A DNA stretch of 64,000 bases. It comes from Takakia lepidozioides (Eukaryota; Streptophyta; Takakiopsida; Takakiales; Takakiaceae). Made by a program: the position numbers and the translations under genes. Under the pieces are notes generated by a model. It saw nothing but the letters and a program-made list of their open reading frames with translations, was not told the DNA's origin and searched no databases. How positions within the stretch are numbered: the first letter of the stretch is position 1; each line of letters begins with the position of its first letter. Shown here piece by piece: positions 21,225 to 32,280 of the stretch. The stretch is taken from positions 21,144,001-21,208,000 of the forward strand of contig CM060733.1 of the NCBI GenBank assembly GCA_030704615.1. The letters run 5' to 3'.

Positions 21225-24200
21225 ATGGAGCTTCTCTGGAGCCGGCCTGCCCTCCTCCCTTTGCTTCTACTTGCCTTGGCCTGCCTGCACATCTGCACCT
21301 GCTCGTCCTCGGATCCTACATCAAGGTATTTTGGCTTCCCCCTTTGTGTCATTGCCGTTCGCTCTCCCCCCAGCTCCGTCTACATCAGCATATAAATTCA
21401 ACGATTGCAAAGATATGGCTAGTGTAGTCGGTGTAAAATGACCCGAATCTGATAATTATAGTGCATACTGAGGAGTATAGCTCTCTGGAGGCGGTGGCAC
21501 TACTCACCTTCGCATGTGTATCGCATGAGTCTAACATGTGGTCTAGCACGTTGGGCGTAAATTGGTGGGGAGAAGCTCTGAATTTAGCTGGTACTCGATA
21601 CTGCCGGTCTGACCAGGCAGGCCTTGACGTCTATATCTTGGGGATCTTCAGGGCTCTTATGTTGCATGGAATTTAGGGTTTAAAGGAGGCAAGTGCGGAG
21701 TAGTCAATTCGCTGTATGCTATTAGGCTAGGTCAGCTAACTCTTTCACTTTGGCCTGAATCCTACGTTGGAGACCTTCAGATGGCATATCTTCTCCTATC
21801 CCCTTGTGATGCAGGTTGGGTCGAGAGATCCTTGATCAGTTTCAACTCCTTGACGTACTGCAGCGATGACCTCCATTTGAGGCGATGTTATGCATCCAAT
21901 TTTTGCGTCAACCATGTTGTTGAAATCAGTGATTCAGCAAACTGAATAGTGATTCACCACGTTGTTGAGTCTATCTATTCTCTCTGTGGTGTTATGGTGG
22001 AAATTATATTTTGCGCCAGACCATCTGACAACTTTCTGGATACTGTATCTCATGGGGTAAATTAGCCCTGATCAGCGGGAAACCCAAGTATGAGCCAACA
22101 AACAGGGCCTGGTTACAGCTCACTGTCAAGGTGATGGAAGATTAAGATGAAACTGATCTTTGCAAGGGTTTGTTGGGATGCAGGAGTACTGAGGGCTACA
22201 CTGTGGATGGCAGAGTTAAAGTGGAAGGTGGGTAAATCTTGAATTTCAGAAAATTGAGTGAACGACGAGATTGTACATTGGATGGATGTTTCTTCATAAC
22301 ACATCACTCTATATATTGTAGAAATGCACAATAAGACTGGGGAATTGAATGATGTGTCTTACTGTGGACTACATTTGATTGAGTCATTTTTACCCTGATT
22401 TGATTTTTTTGTCATAGTTAGGCACTGTACTCCTTTCTGTTTTGATGTTGTTCATATGGGCAAAGCTCAAATCAAATGTCATCATATACCTTGATCACAC
22501 TTTCCAGGAAGTGAAAAGGGATAATGTACGGAGCCATTGCCCTCCTCTGTGTCAGTAGATCATTAATACTGGTTGCGATCTGAGCATCTCACCTGATCTT
22601 ATCTGCATGTGTTTATGGAAGTTGACGTAGGATGTCATGGGATTTAGCTGATCTATGTGCCATCTTTTGATTCGGTACTGAGATGTCTCGGTACCCTCTC
22701 TATCACTGACTGACACTTGATTGTGCTTTTGTCAAGGTCATACTTTCCAGCATGGTATCTGTGCTCGACACAGAACTGATCATAGTCATTTGGACATGCT
22801 TGGTTCAAAGTCCGTCCTTGGTTTCTCTCATGTGGTTGAGGCATGAACTTCTGTTGTCTTCATGCAGGTTTGGCAGGGAAAGGAGCCCTCAGCAAGATAG
22901 CCAACATTAAAGTAGTTTTGAATGGGGGTCAAAAAGTTGCTTTCATCCGGCCGGATGGCTCTTTTGCCTTGTATCCTCCTCTGTACCTGTGCCCTGTCTT
23001 TGGTGCTCAAAACTGTTAGTCAAGGACTCTGCAGTCGTTGGTAGTTCCTTAGCATATGAAAAGAACAATTCTATTCATATATCATTAGGAGCCTTCCAAA
23101 GAATTTACTTTCAGAGAGAGGAAAGGCCAGGGAGAGAGCAAAATGTTGTCTGCCTTGACTGTTAATTTGAATGACTGAAGCCAGGATGTGCCAGCCGGGA
23201 CACATTTATTAGAAGTTGTGGCATTGGGCTTTTTCTTTCCTCCGGTAAGTCAACTTTCTATGTTCGTGTTCATCTGTGTGAAGATGTGTTATCAGTCTGT
23301 ACTCAACATTTCCTTGTCCAGGTTGCGGGTCCAGGTCCTCACCCATTTCATGTAGGAAACTGGTAGCCAATGGTCATGATGGCTTGAATTGTTTTGAACA
23401 GCTTTATTACCAGTCATGTAAACGTGTGGTACTTGAAGTGGTAAACATGTGCTGAGAGGCAGAGTTAGTCAGGTAGGAGTTGCACTTATTGCTGTTTTAA
23501 TGTATGTGCAGGTTGACTGGTCACAATAGCTTGAATTGTTTTTTAACAGCTTCATCATCAGTCATGTAAAGAATTGGTGTTTGAAGTGCGCTAAAAGATG
23601 CCCTGAGAGGCAAAGCTAGTCAAGTATGAGTTGCCATTTATGCTGTTGGTAATTTATTGTTCAGGTTCGAGTAGATGTAAGTGCCAGGCTGCAAGGGCAG
23701 GTGCGTGCAAGCCTCGTGGAGACTCGCCGCAGCCTTCCTGACTTCTTAGTTCTGGAGCCTCTCCGCGAGGAATACTACTATGAGGCAAGCTCACACTCTT
23801 TCAGGGTTGGGTTGTGAGAAGGGAAATTGATAAAGGATGTGGATAGAGATAGATTGGTCAGTATATTTGTAGAGGTTCTGTGAGATGCCCTTTTAGTGGA
23901 GGTTCTGTGGGAAGCCCTTTCCCTTGCAGCTGCCTTTTGACGAGGTTAAATCAGTGAGTTTGGTCATATGTGGCAATTGAACACTGTTAGTACTCGTGCT
24001 CCTTTGTACCGTGACAGACTTGGCTGATGGTGAATGGAAACCCGTTTCATGTGAACTAGGAAACTGTTGTGGTGTAAGGAGATACATGAGCTTGCTGACT
24101 ATATTAAGCCGAGCAACACAATCGTCTCTTTTGATAGCCCAACGTGAGGGCAGTGTACTTGAAGGACTATAGGAGGAGGCACTTCAATCTCATTGGATGG

Positions 24201-25262
24201 AAATTCAATGAGAATCCTATTGTATATCCTATATAATAGTATCTGAAATATTGAAAGCTCACCACACGACAGATGATTGAGTGAATTTACTTAGAACTGA
24301 TTCTCTGGGACTTTTAAAAAGAGACCATTTGGCTGATATGCTTTGCAAAATTTTGGATAGAGGAAAACATAAGTTGATTTATTTTGGAAGTGGGATTTTT
24401 GGCATGCAGAAGCGGGAGCCCCCTTCGGTGATGGGACTTCTCAAGAGCCCCATGGGCCTTATGGTTGGCTTTATGCTTGTTGTTGTCTTTCTCTTGCCCA
24501 AGCTTATGGACAGCATTGGTAATCTCTCTCTTTCTCTCTTCTTGCACCACTCGCATGAAAGATCCGTTTCGTTTTTATTGAATTATCCCTCAAAAGGAAA
24601 TAGTCAAAGACTCTTTGTTGTCTGTCCCATAGGTCCCCTGGCTCTGGTGGTCATTATAAGATTTTTTTCCCCGATCTCTCTCCCTCGCAGTGTTATAGTT
24701 CGTGGTCATTCCCGCAACCAGTGGGCAAGCTGCATGGTGTTTTTCGGAGTGTCATGTACCCTGGTCTGACGACCAGCTGAAGGGCAGTTAGCATCCCACA
24801 GAAATTATGTCCCAAAATAGTAAATGGCTGACTGGAACGGTCAATGAGTACTTCACTCCATAGGGTGATCAATAGTAGAGAAGAACTGTAGCGTTCTAGC
24901 CTGGGCTGGCTAGCTTTCAGACAGCACACGCTGTCCCACTGACTTTTGAGAGTAGCTCAATCCTGCAAATTGGACTGTTCGTTGTGAGGGCTATGGCAGT
25001 TCAACTGTGAAATTGTTAGCCAATTTGGAGAGGCTATATTCTGCAGGGTCCATGGCTCCGAGGCTGTGTCAGATGCTTTTTCAGTCCTTCCTTGTGATTG
25101 GCAGGCCTCTTATATGTGACTTTCCATAAGGCAGAGATCCTAGTGCTGAATCCTGTTGTTTATGTTGTGCTAGATCCGGAGGAGATGAAGAGGGTTCAGG
25201 AAGAAATGCGCAACCAGCCCACTCCATCTTTCTCCAACCTCTTGCAAGGGGCGCGCTCGTAG
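21225..25262 (+). CDS. EMC7: ER membrane protein complex subunit 7 (EMC7)
   Basis: Seven exons join exactly in phase: 21225-21325, 22184-22227, 22868-22970, 23181-23244, 23665-23784, 24410-24518 and 25174-25262, giving 209 residues. Residues 1-27 are a signal peptide with a leucine-rich core (PALLPLLLLALACLHICTC). The lumenal beta-sandwich follows: GYTVDGRVKVEG from the 44-bp exon 2, NGGQKVAFIRPDGSFAF, DVPAGTHLLEVVALGFFFPP, then VRVDVSARLQGQVRASLVET. The single membrane helix is SPMGLMVGFMLVVVFLLPK, and the cytosolic tail has DPEEMKRVQEEMR. EMC inserts tail-anchored and multipass proteins into the ER membrane, and EMC7 is a lumenal-domain subunit. Length and order match plant EMC7. Intron 5 starts with GC (GAG/GCAAGC at 23785) rather than GT. 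The ATG at 21225 puts the signal peptide at the N-terminus. Confidence 0.94.
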
Positions 25263-28051
25263 TGCTTGTCATCAGGGCCCCTTCTCTGCTGTTATCCAAC
25301 TGTGTTTTCACCCATGGTTGGAGATACAAGTTCTGTTCATTATCAGGGGGCCAGTGGGCGAATCATCTGAAGGTTCAACTTTTCTATTGTGATCAACAAG
25401 CCTTCAAAGTCGGGGTTTGTCAAAATTGTAACAGATATGATATATATGCCAGATAATGAAGCTGGCATAGATAGGTGGGTGAGATTAGCCTTCACCCTGT
25501 CGAATTATCTGGCGATTCTTTCTTCTTAGCAAATCTGTCTCGGTTTCTTATCTTGGAATTCATTGATGACACAAGGTCAAAATGGTCTGGCTTCAATCTT
25601 TCATTTCCATTACTCTCCTTGATCGATCTTGCCAGCTCTCCTTCAGTTCTTAGGGTCGGTCACACACGTAGGTTCACCGTAAAATAGCCATCCACATTGA
25701 TGCCACACTACCTTCATCTGACATCTCTCATTCTGTATGCAAACCCTGATTACAGTCCAGATTGGCAGATGCGATTGTGGACTGTGTGTATTGTTTGTCA
25801 ACCTAAAGTTTGTCATACTGAGTCTCTATCTGACTTCACATGTAGTTTAAGAGCATTTGTCTTCACCACTAGCTTTTGAAAAAACTACATTAGAATCTGG
25901 AGAACCTTTGCAACCATCACCTACAAACATGGCAGTGATGTAGAGGCCTGAGCTGCTTGATTTCACAACTGTGTCAACTGCCCAAGTGGTCAACAATTCA
26001 TCATCGACAAATACCTCTTGCAGGATGCAGAAGCAAAAAACTCTACTAAGACCTGACTTCAATAAAGGCCAAGTTTGACTATCTACTGACTCAACTCTAC
26101 TGAGGGTGAAGTTAAAGTTAGAGGGTGTCCAGCACGGGCAGTTACGACTATTATTCTCTGCCCGAGATCACGTGCATGTGCACGCTCTCCTTAGGTATCG
26201 CCAGGCTTTCGCCACTCCAGTTTGTCACAAACACTGATGCTACTGGCCCCATCTAAAATGGGGGCGATTCAACCTTTCCAAGTGGCTAAACCCATCTCAT
26301 CACAAGTTACAACAGTGCCCTGTATTTCGGTGCCTTGTCGCACGCGTGACTGTCTGGCTGTCGGTGCTCATTTCAAATTTGTCATCACTGCACTGCAGAG
26401 CAGCAGAGGCTTTCCTCGCACACCGACCTGCCCTGTGCTCAACCTCCAATCCCCACACAAACCATGTCAAACGCTTGTTTGCTGATATGGGTTTTTCTTA
26501 AAACTGGGTTGGGAGTTGGTGTTCTCTCCCCAATTTTTTTGTCTGTTTTTTCAAAGGGAAACTCCAAAGGAGCGACCCCATTTTGTTTTGGGAGTGGTCA
26601 GAAAACAACAGCCTGTGAATTTTGTTGTTGCCAAAGTCCTCCAATCTAGTGATGAAAATACAGGACCTTTTGTGTCTGTGTCCCAAGGAGAGAAAAGTTG
26701 GAAAAGCAAGGAGAGAAAAGTTGTTGTGGGAGTTTGAGCTTGGGGAGGTGGAAAGGGGGAAGCTCACATTTGAATGAGCTGGTGATGGCAGGCAAAGTGT
26801 GAGAGAGCAGGGCAGTACCTACTACTTACTTAGACAGTGAAGCAGTGGAATGGGTAGCCTTGCTACTTTAGTACCGATGCAGAAGAACTCTGCCACACTT
26901 GCATGTGGCCACCACTGTGTGCCTGGCCCCTTGCAAATACTTTTCTTGTTTTATTACTTACTGTTGTTCGGTTTCTTCTCACTGTCTTTGACTCGGTTCA
27001 GGGAAAGTGTAGGCCTGCTAAAAGCTCGAGCTTGTAGGCGAAAAGCTTGAGCTTGTAGCCTAACAGACTCTCTCTCCCTCGCCTTTTTGAAAAGATTGGC
27101 TCTCGTACTGATGAGCAGTCTGTTAGCGAGAGACCGCTGGAGTGGTGATGGAGGGCCCACATGGGGCATGAGAGGCAGGCACATGCTGCTTCCAGGTGCC
27201 ATGAAAGGTGCGCAGCTGGGCACCAGTAATGCCCGCGCCGCCGGTAGCAACTGCCTAGCAGCCTTGGCACTGACTGCATCTCTCCCTACTGTCTGCATGT
27301 CTCTGGTTGCTTGCAGAGGCCTTTGACTGGAGATACTCTCGTTGGAACTGGGTTGTTAGCTTTTGTAGAATGAGAGCTGCTACATGAGCTTTGGCGGATT
27401 GCTGAAGTGGGTCTTCTCTCTCTGTGCGGTTGGGTTTCACTCGCTTGCAGTGGTTCCGATTCTGCTCCGTTTATATATATGCACTCTTGGTCTGCGTTCA
27501 TTACAATTCTCTAGCAGCCTCTTCCTCTTTGTTTCTCTCTGCGCGCTGGTCTATGCGAGTGTCCCTCTGGTTATTGCTCCATTAATCCCCTCATTGTCTC
27601 TCAATCCCAACTTCCAAGTGCTCCGGTCTCCAAGTGCCGGATCTCGTCCCTCTAATCAAACGACCTCTCGAGGGGCTGCTTCCTGGAGCTTCAAGTATTT
27701 ATACGCAGTTTGCGGGATGATTTAGCCCTCCATCTTCCACTGCAGCCCGTATTTCCCTATATTCTTGGTTATCACTTCTTACATTTTCCAAGTCTCTCAG
27801 CCCGCCGTTCGATCTGGCGCGACACTTCTTAATCTCAGGAAGGACGTCTCTGTTCCATCCAGAGGAGGTTAGACAAGTCTATATCGAAAGTGCACTTCAG
27901 AGTCCTTCTTTCCGTTGATCCGATAGCCCTTTGGCTTCATCGTACACCTCATCTGCCCCCAATCTGAGCACGTATTGGGAGGCGAATATAGCTGAAAGCA
28001 ATAGCTGGGATCAACTTTGACGTTCACCATCTCCCATCAGATAAAAGAAAA
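25263..28051. other. EMC7-XTH intergenic stretch
   Basis: No gene family is recognised in 2.8 kb on either strand. Visible features are a short duplication around 27,021-27,062 (the AAAGCT(C/T)GAGCTTGTAG unit occurs twice) and a TATATATAT block near 27,470. The right part is the likely promoter and leader of the next XTH gene. Confidence 0.4.
27470..27480 (+). promoter_or_regulatory. Possible TATA box of the membrane-anchored XTH gene
   Basis: TTTATATATAT lies 572 bases before the ATG at 28052. If used, it implies a leader of about 540 bases. Position and composition are the only evidence. Confidence 0.22.
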
Positions 28052-30417
28052 ATGACTGTCATATTCCCAGATGCACTGCAAGAGCCCAGGAAGCTCTGCA
28101 CAAAGAAAAATCTGGCATGGTGCTCGTGTTTGACAGTGGTAGTAGTATCCATTATACTCGTACTTTGCCTTGTTGTGCCAGCGGCGAAAAGGAGGAAGAA
28201 TGCCAACTTTGAAAATGATTTCTACATCATGTGGGCTCAAGACCATACGAGGTTAGTCAACCACGGAGAAACGCTGGAGCTGATGCTGGACAATATTTCT
28301 GGTATGCTCCCATCCTGCCATCATTGAAGAAATTAAGCTGCATGCATTATTTGATTGTTTCAGTAGCCTTAAATCCATAGGACTCCGGTTTGGAGTCTAG
28401 TCGGAGCAGATCGGTGTAGACTTCCACATTTTTTGACAAGACGTATGTCCAGCCAGGGTTGAGGCTTTCGTCTTCGGGGAGATTTCCTTCTATCCATTCC
28501 TACTCTCAGACTCTCTGGAGGAGCTAGGGGATTTCTTGTTTGCATATACATTTGTGAGGATTCCACAAATCACCAGAAATTTCCATGTTTATCGATAGAT
28601 TGGACATTGCTCATGCACTCGATCATTCTCGGTCAGCCATCCACCTCTTCCGCCGAAGGAAGCTGATTGCCCTCTCGTGCTTGGGTGTTCGCACATTTAT
28701 ACTTCTCCACGTTCTTGTACGCAACTCTCCAAATGTTGCATTGTTTGATTTATGACGCCTTTAGTACAACAGATCCCATGTGGGATGCCCTACACCTGTT
28801 GGATGCTATTTCAGCGTCTGTCTCACTTGAGCAATTTTTGTCCCCAAAAAATCTCGTGGATGTTCCCCTCAGTTATTGGAAATAAGATGATCCAGAGGCC
28901 TGTGTGGCAGGATCAAAATTGACAAGAGAAGTGTCATTTTGTGGCTTGATTGGCTGTATGATCAGTCCTTCATTTTGGAATTGTGCAGGCTCTGGGTTTA
29001 CGTCTAAGGAGAAATACCTATTTGGTAGCATAAAAATGCAAATCAAACTTGTTCCTGGTGATTCAGCTGGCACTGTGACTGCCTATTATGTAAGTCTTTC
29101 GTGTGCTCTGTAGGCCAGAGCTAAAAACAGACACTTTGGGCATTATATGAATTCCAATCTAGAACTTCCCTAGCCAACTTTGACGACTTCTCATATAATT
29201 CCTGTCTAGTGCTGTGTCTTTGCTGCTGTTTGCATGAACCCAAAAGCTTGTGCCCTTGTAGTGATGACACAGTCTGCAATCTAATAGGACATTTGGAAGC
29301 TAACAAACAATTCTGCAATGTGGGTTTGGTAACAGCTCTCCTCCCAATCAGCCAACCATGATGAGCTGGACTTTGAGTTTCTAGGAAATGTCTCAGGGCA
29401 GCCCTACATTCTCCAGACCAATGTATTTGCGAATGGGACTGGTGGCCGGGAACAACGCATCTTTTTGTGGTTCGACCCCACCCTGGATTTCCACACATAT
29501 GGTGTTTTTTGGAATCGACATCATATCATGTATTCTCTCCCCCCACCACCTCGTTTGTGCAGTGACATTTTGGGCTCCAATCTGTGTTTGAAGGGGAAAC
29601 ACTATCCCTAAAGTCACTCTCTTGATCAAGTTGTGCACATAAGATTGAGGTGAGGGGGATCAGTGAGCGAGGCCTTATCATGATGTGGCTGTAGGTGCTT
29701 TGAGATCTCTGTAGCTACTTGAGTCAAAGAGGGACGGAAGATAGTGAAGAAAGTAAGAAGCTTTATACTGTCCACTGCAAGGACATGGGTGAGTCTATTT
29801 CGAAGGGATGGTTTTTCTGTAGAAGGTAGTTCATGAGTTATGACAGGTGAATGCATTATCGAGTCAATTTTCCCTGTACTGCTCTTGGGGTTCGTGAGTC
29901 ATATGGAATGTTGTGCACCTTGAACACAGGCTTGAGCAATTTTGAGCAAGAGTGAAAGAGTTAGGATCTCACTCGAAACCCATTTAATCTGCCTAACAAA
30001 AGATCGTGCCTTGTCCCCAGATTTCAGGTGGATGATTACCCCATTCGTATATTCACCAACAATGAGGACCTGGGAATGGCATATCTGGACCAACAGCCAA
30101 TGAACATATTCTCCAGCATCTGGAATGGGGATCAATGGGCAACTCAAGGGGGACGGATAAAAGTTGATTGGACCCAGGCCCCCTTTATTGCTTCATATCA
30201 GAATTATCAGTTGGATGCTTGTGCAGCCTCAGATGCCTTAGCAGCCTGTGCAATGCCCACAGCTAACAACTGGTGGGATCAACCAAGTTATCAGACTCTA
30301 GCATCTAACCAAGTAGACAAGGTCAGATGGCTTGAGCAGAATTACATGGTCTATAACTACTGTACAGATACAAAGAGGAACCCCACACCCCCCATTGAAT
30401 GTGCCGGCAATTCTTAG
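28052..30417 (+). CDS. XTH: Xyloglucan endotransglucosylase/hydrolase with an N-terminal membrane anchor (XTH-A)
   Basis: Exons 28052-28301, 28989-29089, 29336-29529 and 30021-30417 join to 313 residues. The GH16 core has [11 protein letters not shown] at residues 125-135: Glu127 is the expected nucleophile, Asp129 the helper and Glu131 the acid/base. An N-glycosylation site follows (NVS, Asn135). [20 protein letters not shown] precedes it, and [12 protein letters not shown] with the XET C-terminal domain (NNWW, then YNYCTDTKR) follows. The family cuts and rejoins xyloglucan in the wall. Unlike its paralogue at 36.3 kb, the N-terminus is not a standard signal peptide. Residues 1-20 are polar and basic (RKLCTKK), residues 21-43 form one hydrophobic helix ([16 protein letters not shown]), and KRRK follows. 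A signal anchor is likely, tethering the enzyme to the secretory or plasma membrane. The substrate loop is also altered (AYLDQQPM rather than PYPNSQPM). Confidence 0.93.
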
Positions 30418-31620
30418 TGGGGAACATCACTACATAATCAAGCTTATTCAAGGGAGTATTTGGGGGCAAACCCACACGTTGGCCGAGTAGTCAGACCCTC
30501 CCATCTGTTCTGTAGGTTTGGTGGAAGCAAGTAAAGTAGGATTCCTAGCAACCCATCAGGTGAAGAGAAAAGTAAGGCCCACTGTGTCAGCCAAGGAAGG
30601 TCCAGGAATGCCAGCCCTTGTCTGGCTAAGTAGCAGGGATTACATTCTTGGGGATTATTTGGTAAGGGGTGCTGCATATGAGATTCTTAACTAGTGGTTG
30701 ATAAATGTGCACCTCACAAGCTATAACTGATTCAAATGTTGTTAAAGAGACTCATAGGTAGTTTCGAACTCTGGAAAGTCTCTGGTGAATTCTTGTTTGA
30801 TGGTCACTGATCTCTCCAGTGTGTTGTGGTCGATTCAGTACATTGATTGATCTCTCTGCAACAATTACTGTGAGAGCGTGAGCGCTTCGACTTAGACCTA
30901 CCTTAGCTGGAACACCTCGCTTGATTAGCAAGTGTGTGCGGTCGGCCCGTCACTGTTATACAGCAACAAATGATACCATCATCATGAATCCAGCTCTTCA
31001 TCCAGTTGGAGGAGACGGCTGATGATGACGATATGAATAAGGGACATCAGTACCGGCAGGTGTAATGTAATCCCTGGAGTTCTGTTTAGGTCTTGCCCGT
31101 CAGGCTTTTGCTCAACGGAATCGAGGCGTACAGGACGCGTAGATCCATGGAAAATAGAGCGATGGTTACTTAGCAGTTACTTAGGTATGGAGTATGGAGT
31201 ATGGACGATGCTTTATATACCATACCCCCAACGGAAGCTGGAATTCGAAGGGATGCCAAATTACTGAATTATTGTTGCTGTGCCCGGCCACTGTTCAGAG
31301 TCAATGAAATTCTTGCGGGAAACCTGGATTGTCATTAGCAGAAAGCCTTTTTGTTAAGAGGGTGGTCATTATTGAATTGTACTAAGCTAGCCCAAGAATG
31401 GTGAGAGACACATTTGCTGAACCCTAAACCCTGGATGTAATGAGCTTTTGGGTTGTCTGGGATTTTGAGAAGATAGGGAACCCTTAGGAGGATAAGAAAG
31501 GTAGATGCTTGAGGGGTGTGCTTTGGGCATCCCCGCTGTTGTGAGGTCTTCAGTTGTGTGGAACTTATGTAGCACTTGCAGGTAAAGATTATTACTTGAC
31601 GCGATAGGAATTTGTTTGGG
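30418..31620. other. Intergenic stretch without a gene
   Basis: This holds the XTH-A 3' end and the leader of the RPB7-like gene. A TTTATATAC block near 31,212 could be a core promoter element for that gene. No other feature is recognised. Confidence 0.35.
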
Positions 31621-31621
31621 G

Positions 31622-31655
<34 letters not shown>

Positions 31656-31666
31656 AGGGGGGGGGA
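31621..31666 (+). repeat. (GA)n followed by a G-run
   Basis: About 13 GA units run straight into two G-runs split by one A. The tract ends about 48 bases before the RPB7-like ATG, so it lies in the 5' UTR or core promoter. GA repeats there bind BBR/BPC-type factors in plants, but no such role is shown here. Confidence 0.9.
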
Positions 31667-31713
31667 GCAGAAGCAAAGGACTCACATCGAAAACCGGGGA
31701 AGATTTCGAGAAC

Positions 31714-32280
31714 ATGTTTCATGAGATAGCTATGAAGAGATTGGTGGTGGTGCAGCCCAAAGAGTTAACGGCGGACAATTTGGGCAGCAGGAGGAATATG
31801 GTTCGCAGATTACTTTCGGATATCGATACCCTGAAATGTTCCGAGGAGGACGGCTACTACGTCGCGGTGACAACACTCGAGAGCGTCAGCGAGGGGAGAA
31901 TTCGGCCAGGGACTGGGTGTGTGGTATATTGGGTAGAGTTCAAGTGTCTGGTTTTCATGCCCCACAAAAATGAGATTGTTGAGGCCGAAGTTACCAAAGT
32001 CAATGATTACGGGTTCTTCGCTGATTGTGGGCCGCTGGCTCAGATCCTCGTTGCAAAGAGAGAGATGGCCGGGTTTGAATTTCGGAAGGCGGAGGTGGAA
32101 ACATACAACAGTTACAAGGATGAGTCTGGGTCCGAAATTGTGGTGAATGCTGTAGTCCGGTTGAGGATCATAGGCATCAAGTGGATGGCTGAAGACCGTA
32201 AGTTTATTGCAGTCGGAAGCTTGAACGGGGACCTTCTTGGTCATCTGCCAGATTTTGGGAAGAACCCACCATCAATCTGA
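31714..32280 (+). CDS. Divergent RPB7-family subunit, possibly of RNA polymerase IV/V
   Basis: A single uninterrupted frame of 188 residues starts MFHEIAMKRLVVVQPKEL. It has the two-part RPB7 fold: an N-terminal RNP-like domain with LSDIDTLKCSEEDGYYVAV and GRIRPGTGCVVYWVEFKC, then the S1/OB domain with NEIVEAEVTKVNDYGFFADC and VRLRIIGIKW. RPB7 pairs with RPB4 as the polymerase stalk. Key positions differ from the near-invariant Pol II subunit: GRIRPGTGCV instead of the usual GLIRDGTGFV, and PLAQILVAKREM in place of PVQIFVSNHLIP. Divergence plus absence of introns fits a duplicated, perhaps retroposed, NRPD7/NRPE7 copy serving RNA-directed DNA methylation, but that assignment is inference. The ATG is the first that gives the conserved N-terminus; upstream in-frame codons encode only the GA/G repeat. 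Confidence 0.85.
   Translation: MFHEIAMKRLVVVQPKELTADNLGSRRNMVRRLLSDIDTLKCSEEDGYYVAVTTLESVSEGRIRPGTGCVVYWVEFKCLVFMPHKNEIVEAEVTKVNDYGFFADCGPLAQILVAKREMAGFEFRKAEVETYNSYKDESGSEIVVNAVVRLRIIGIKWMAEDRKFIAVGSLNGDLLGHLPDFGKNPPSI

Noticed and set aside
27384-27725. 113-codon open frame upstream of XTH-A
   Set aside because: No family features, hydrophobic low-complexity composition, and it lies where the XTH-A promoter or leader is expected.
31810-32244. 144-codon minus-strand open frame
   Set aside because: Shadow of the RPB7-like gene; no conserved motif.
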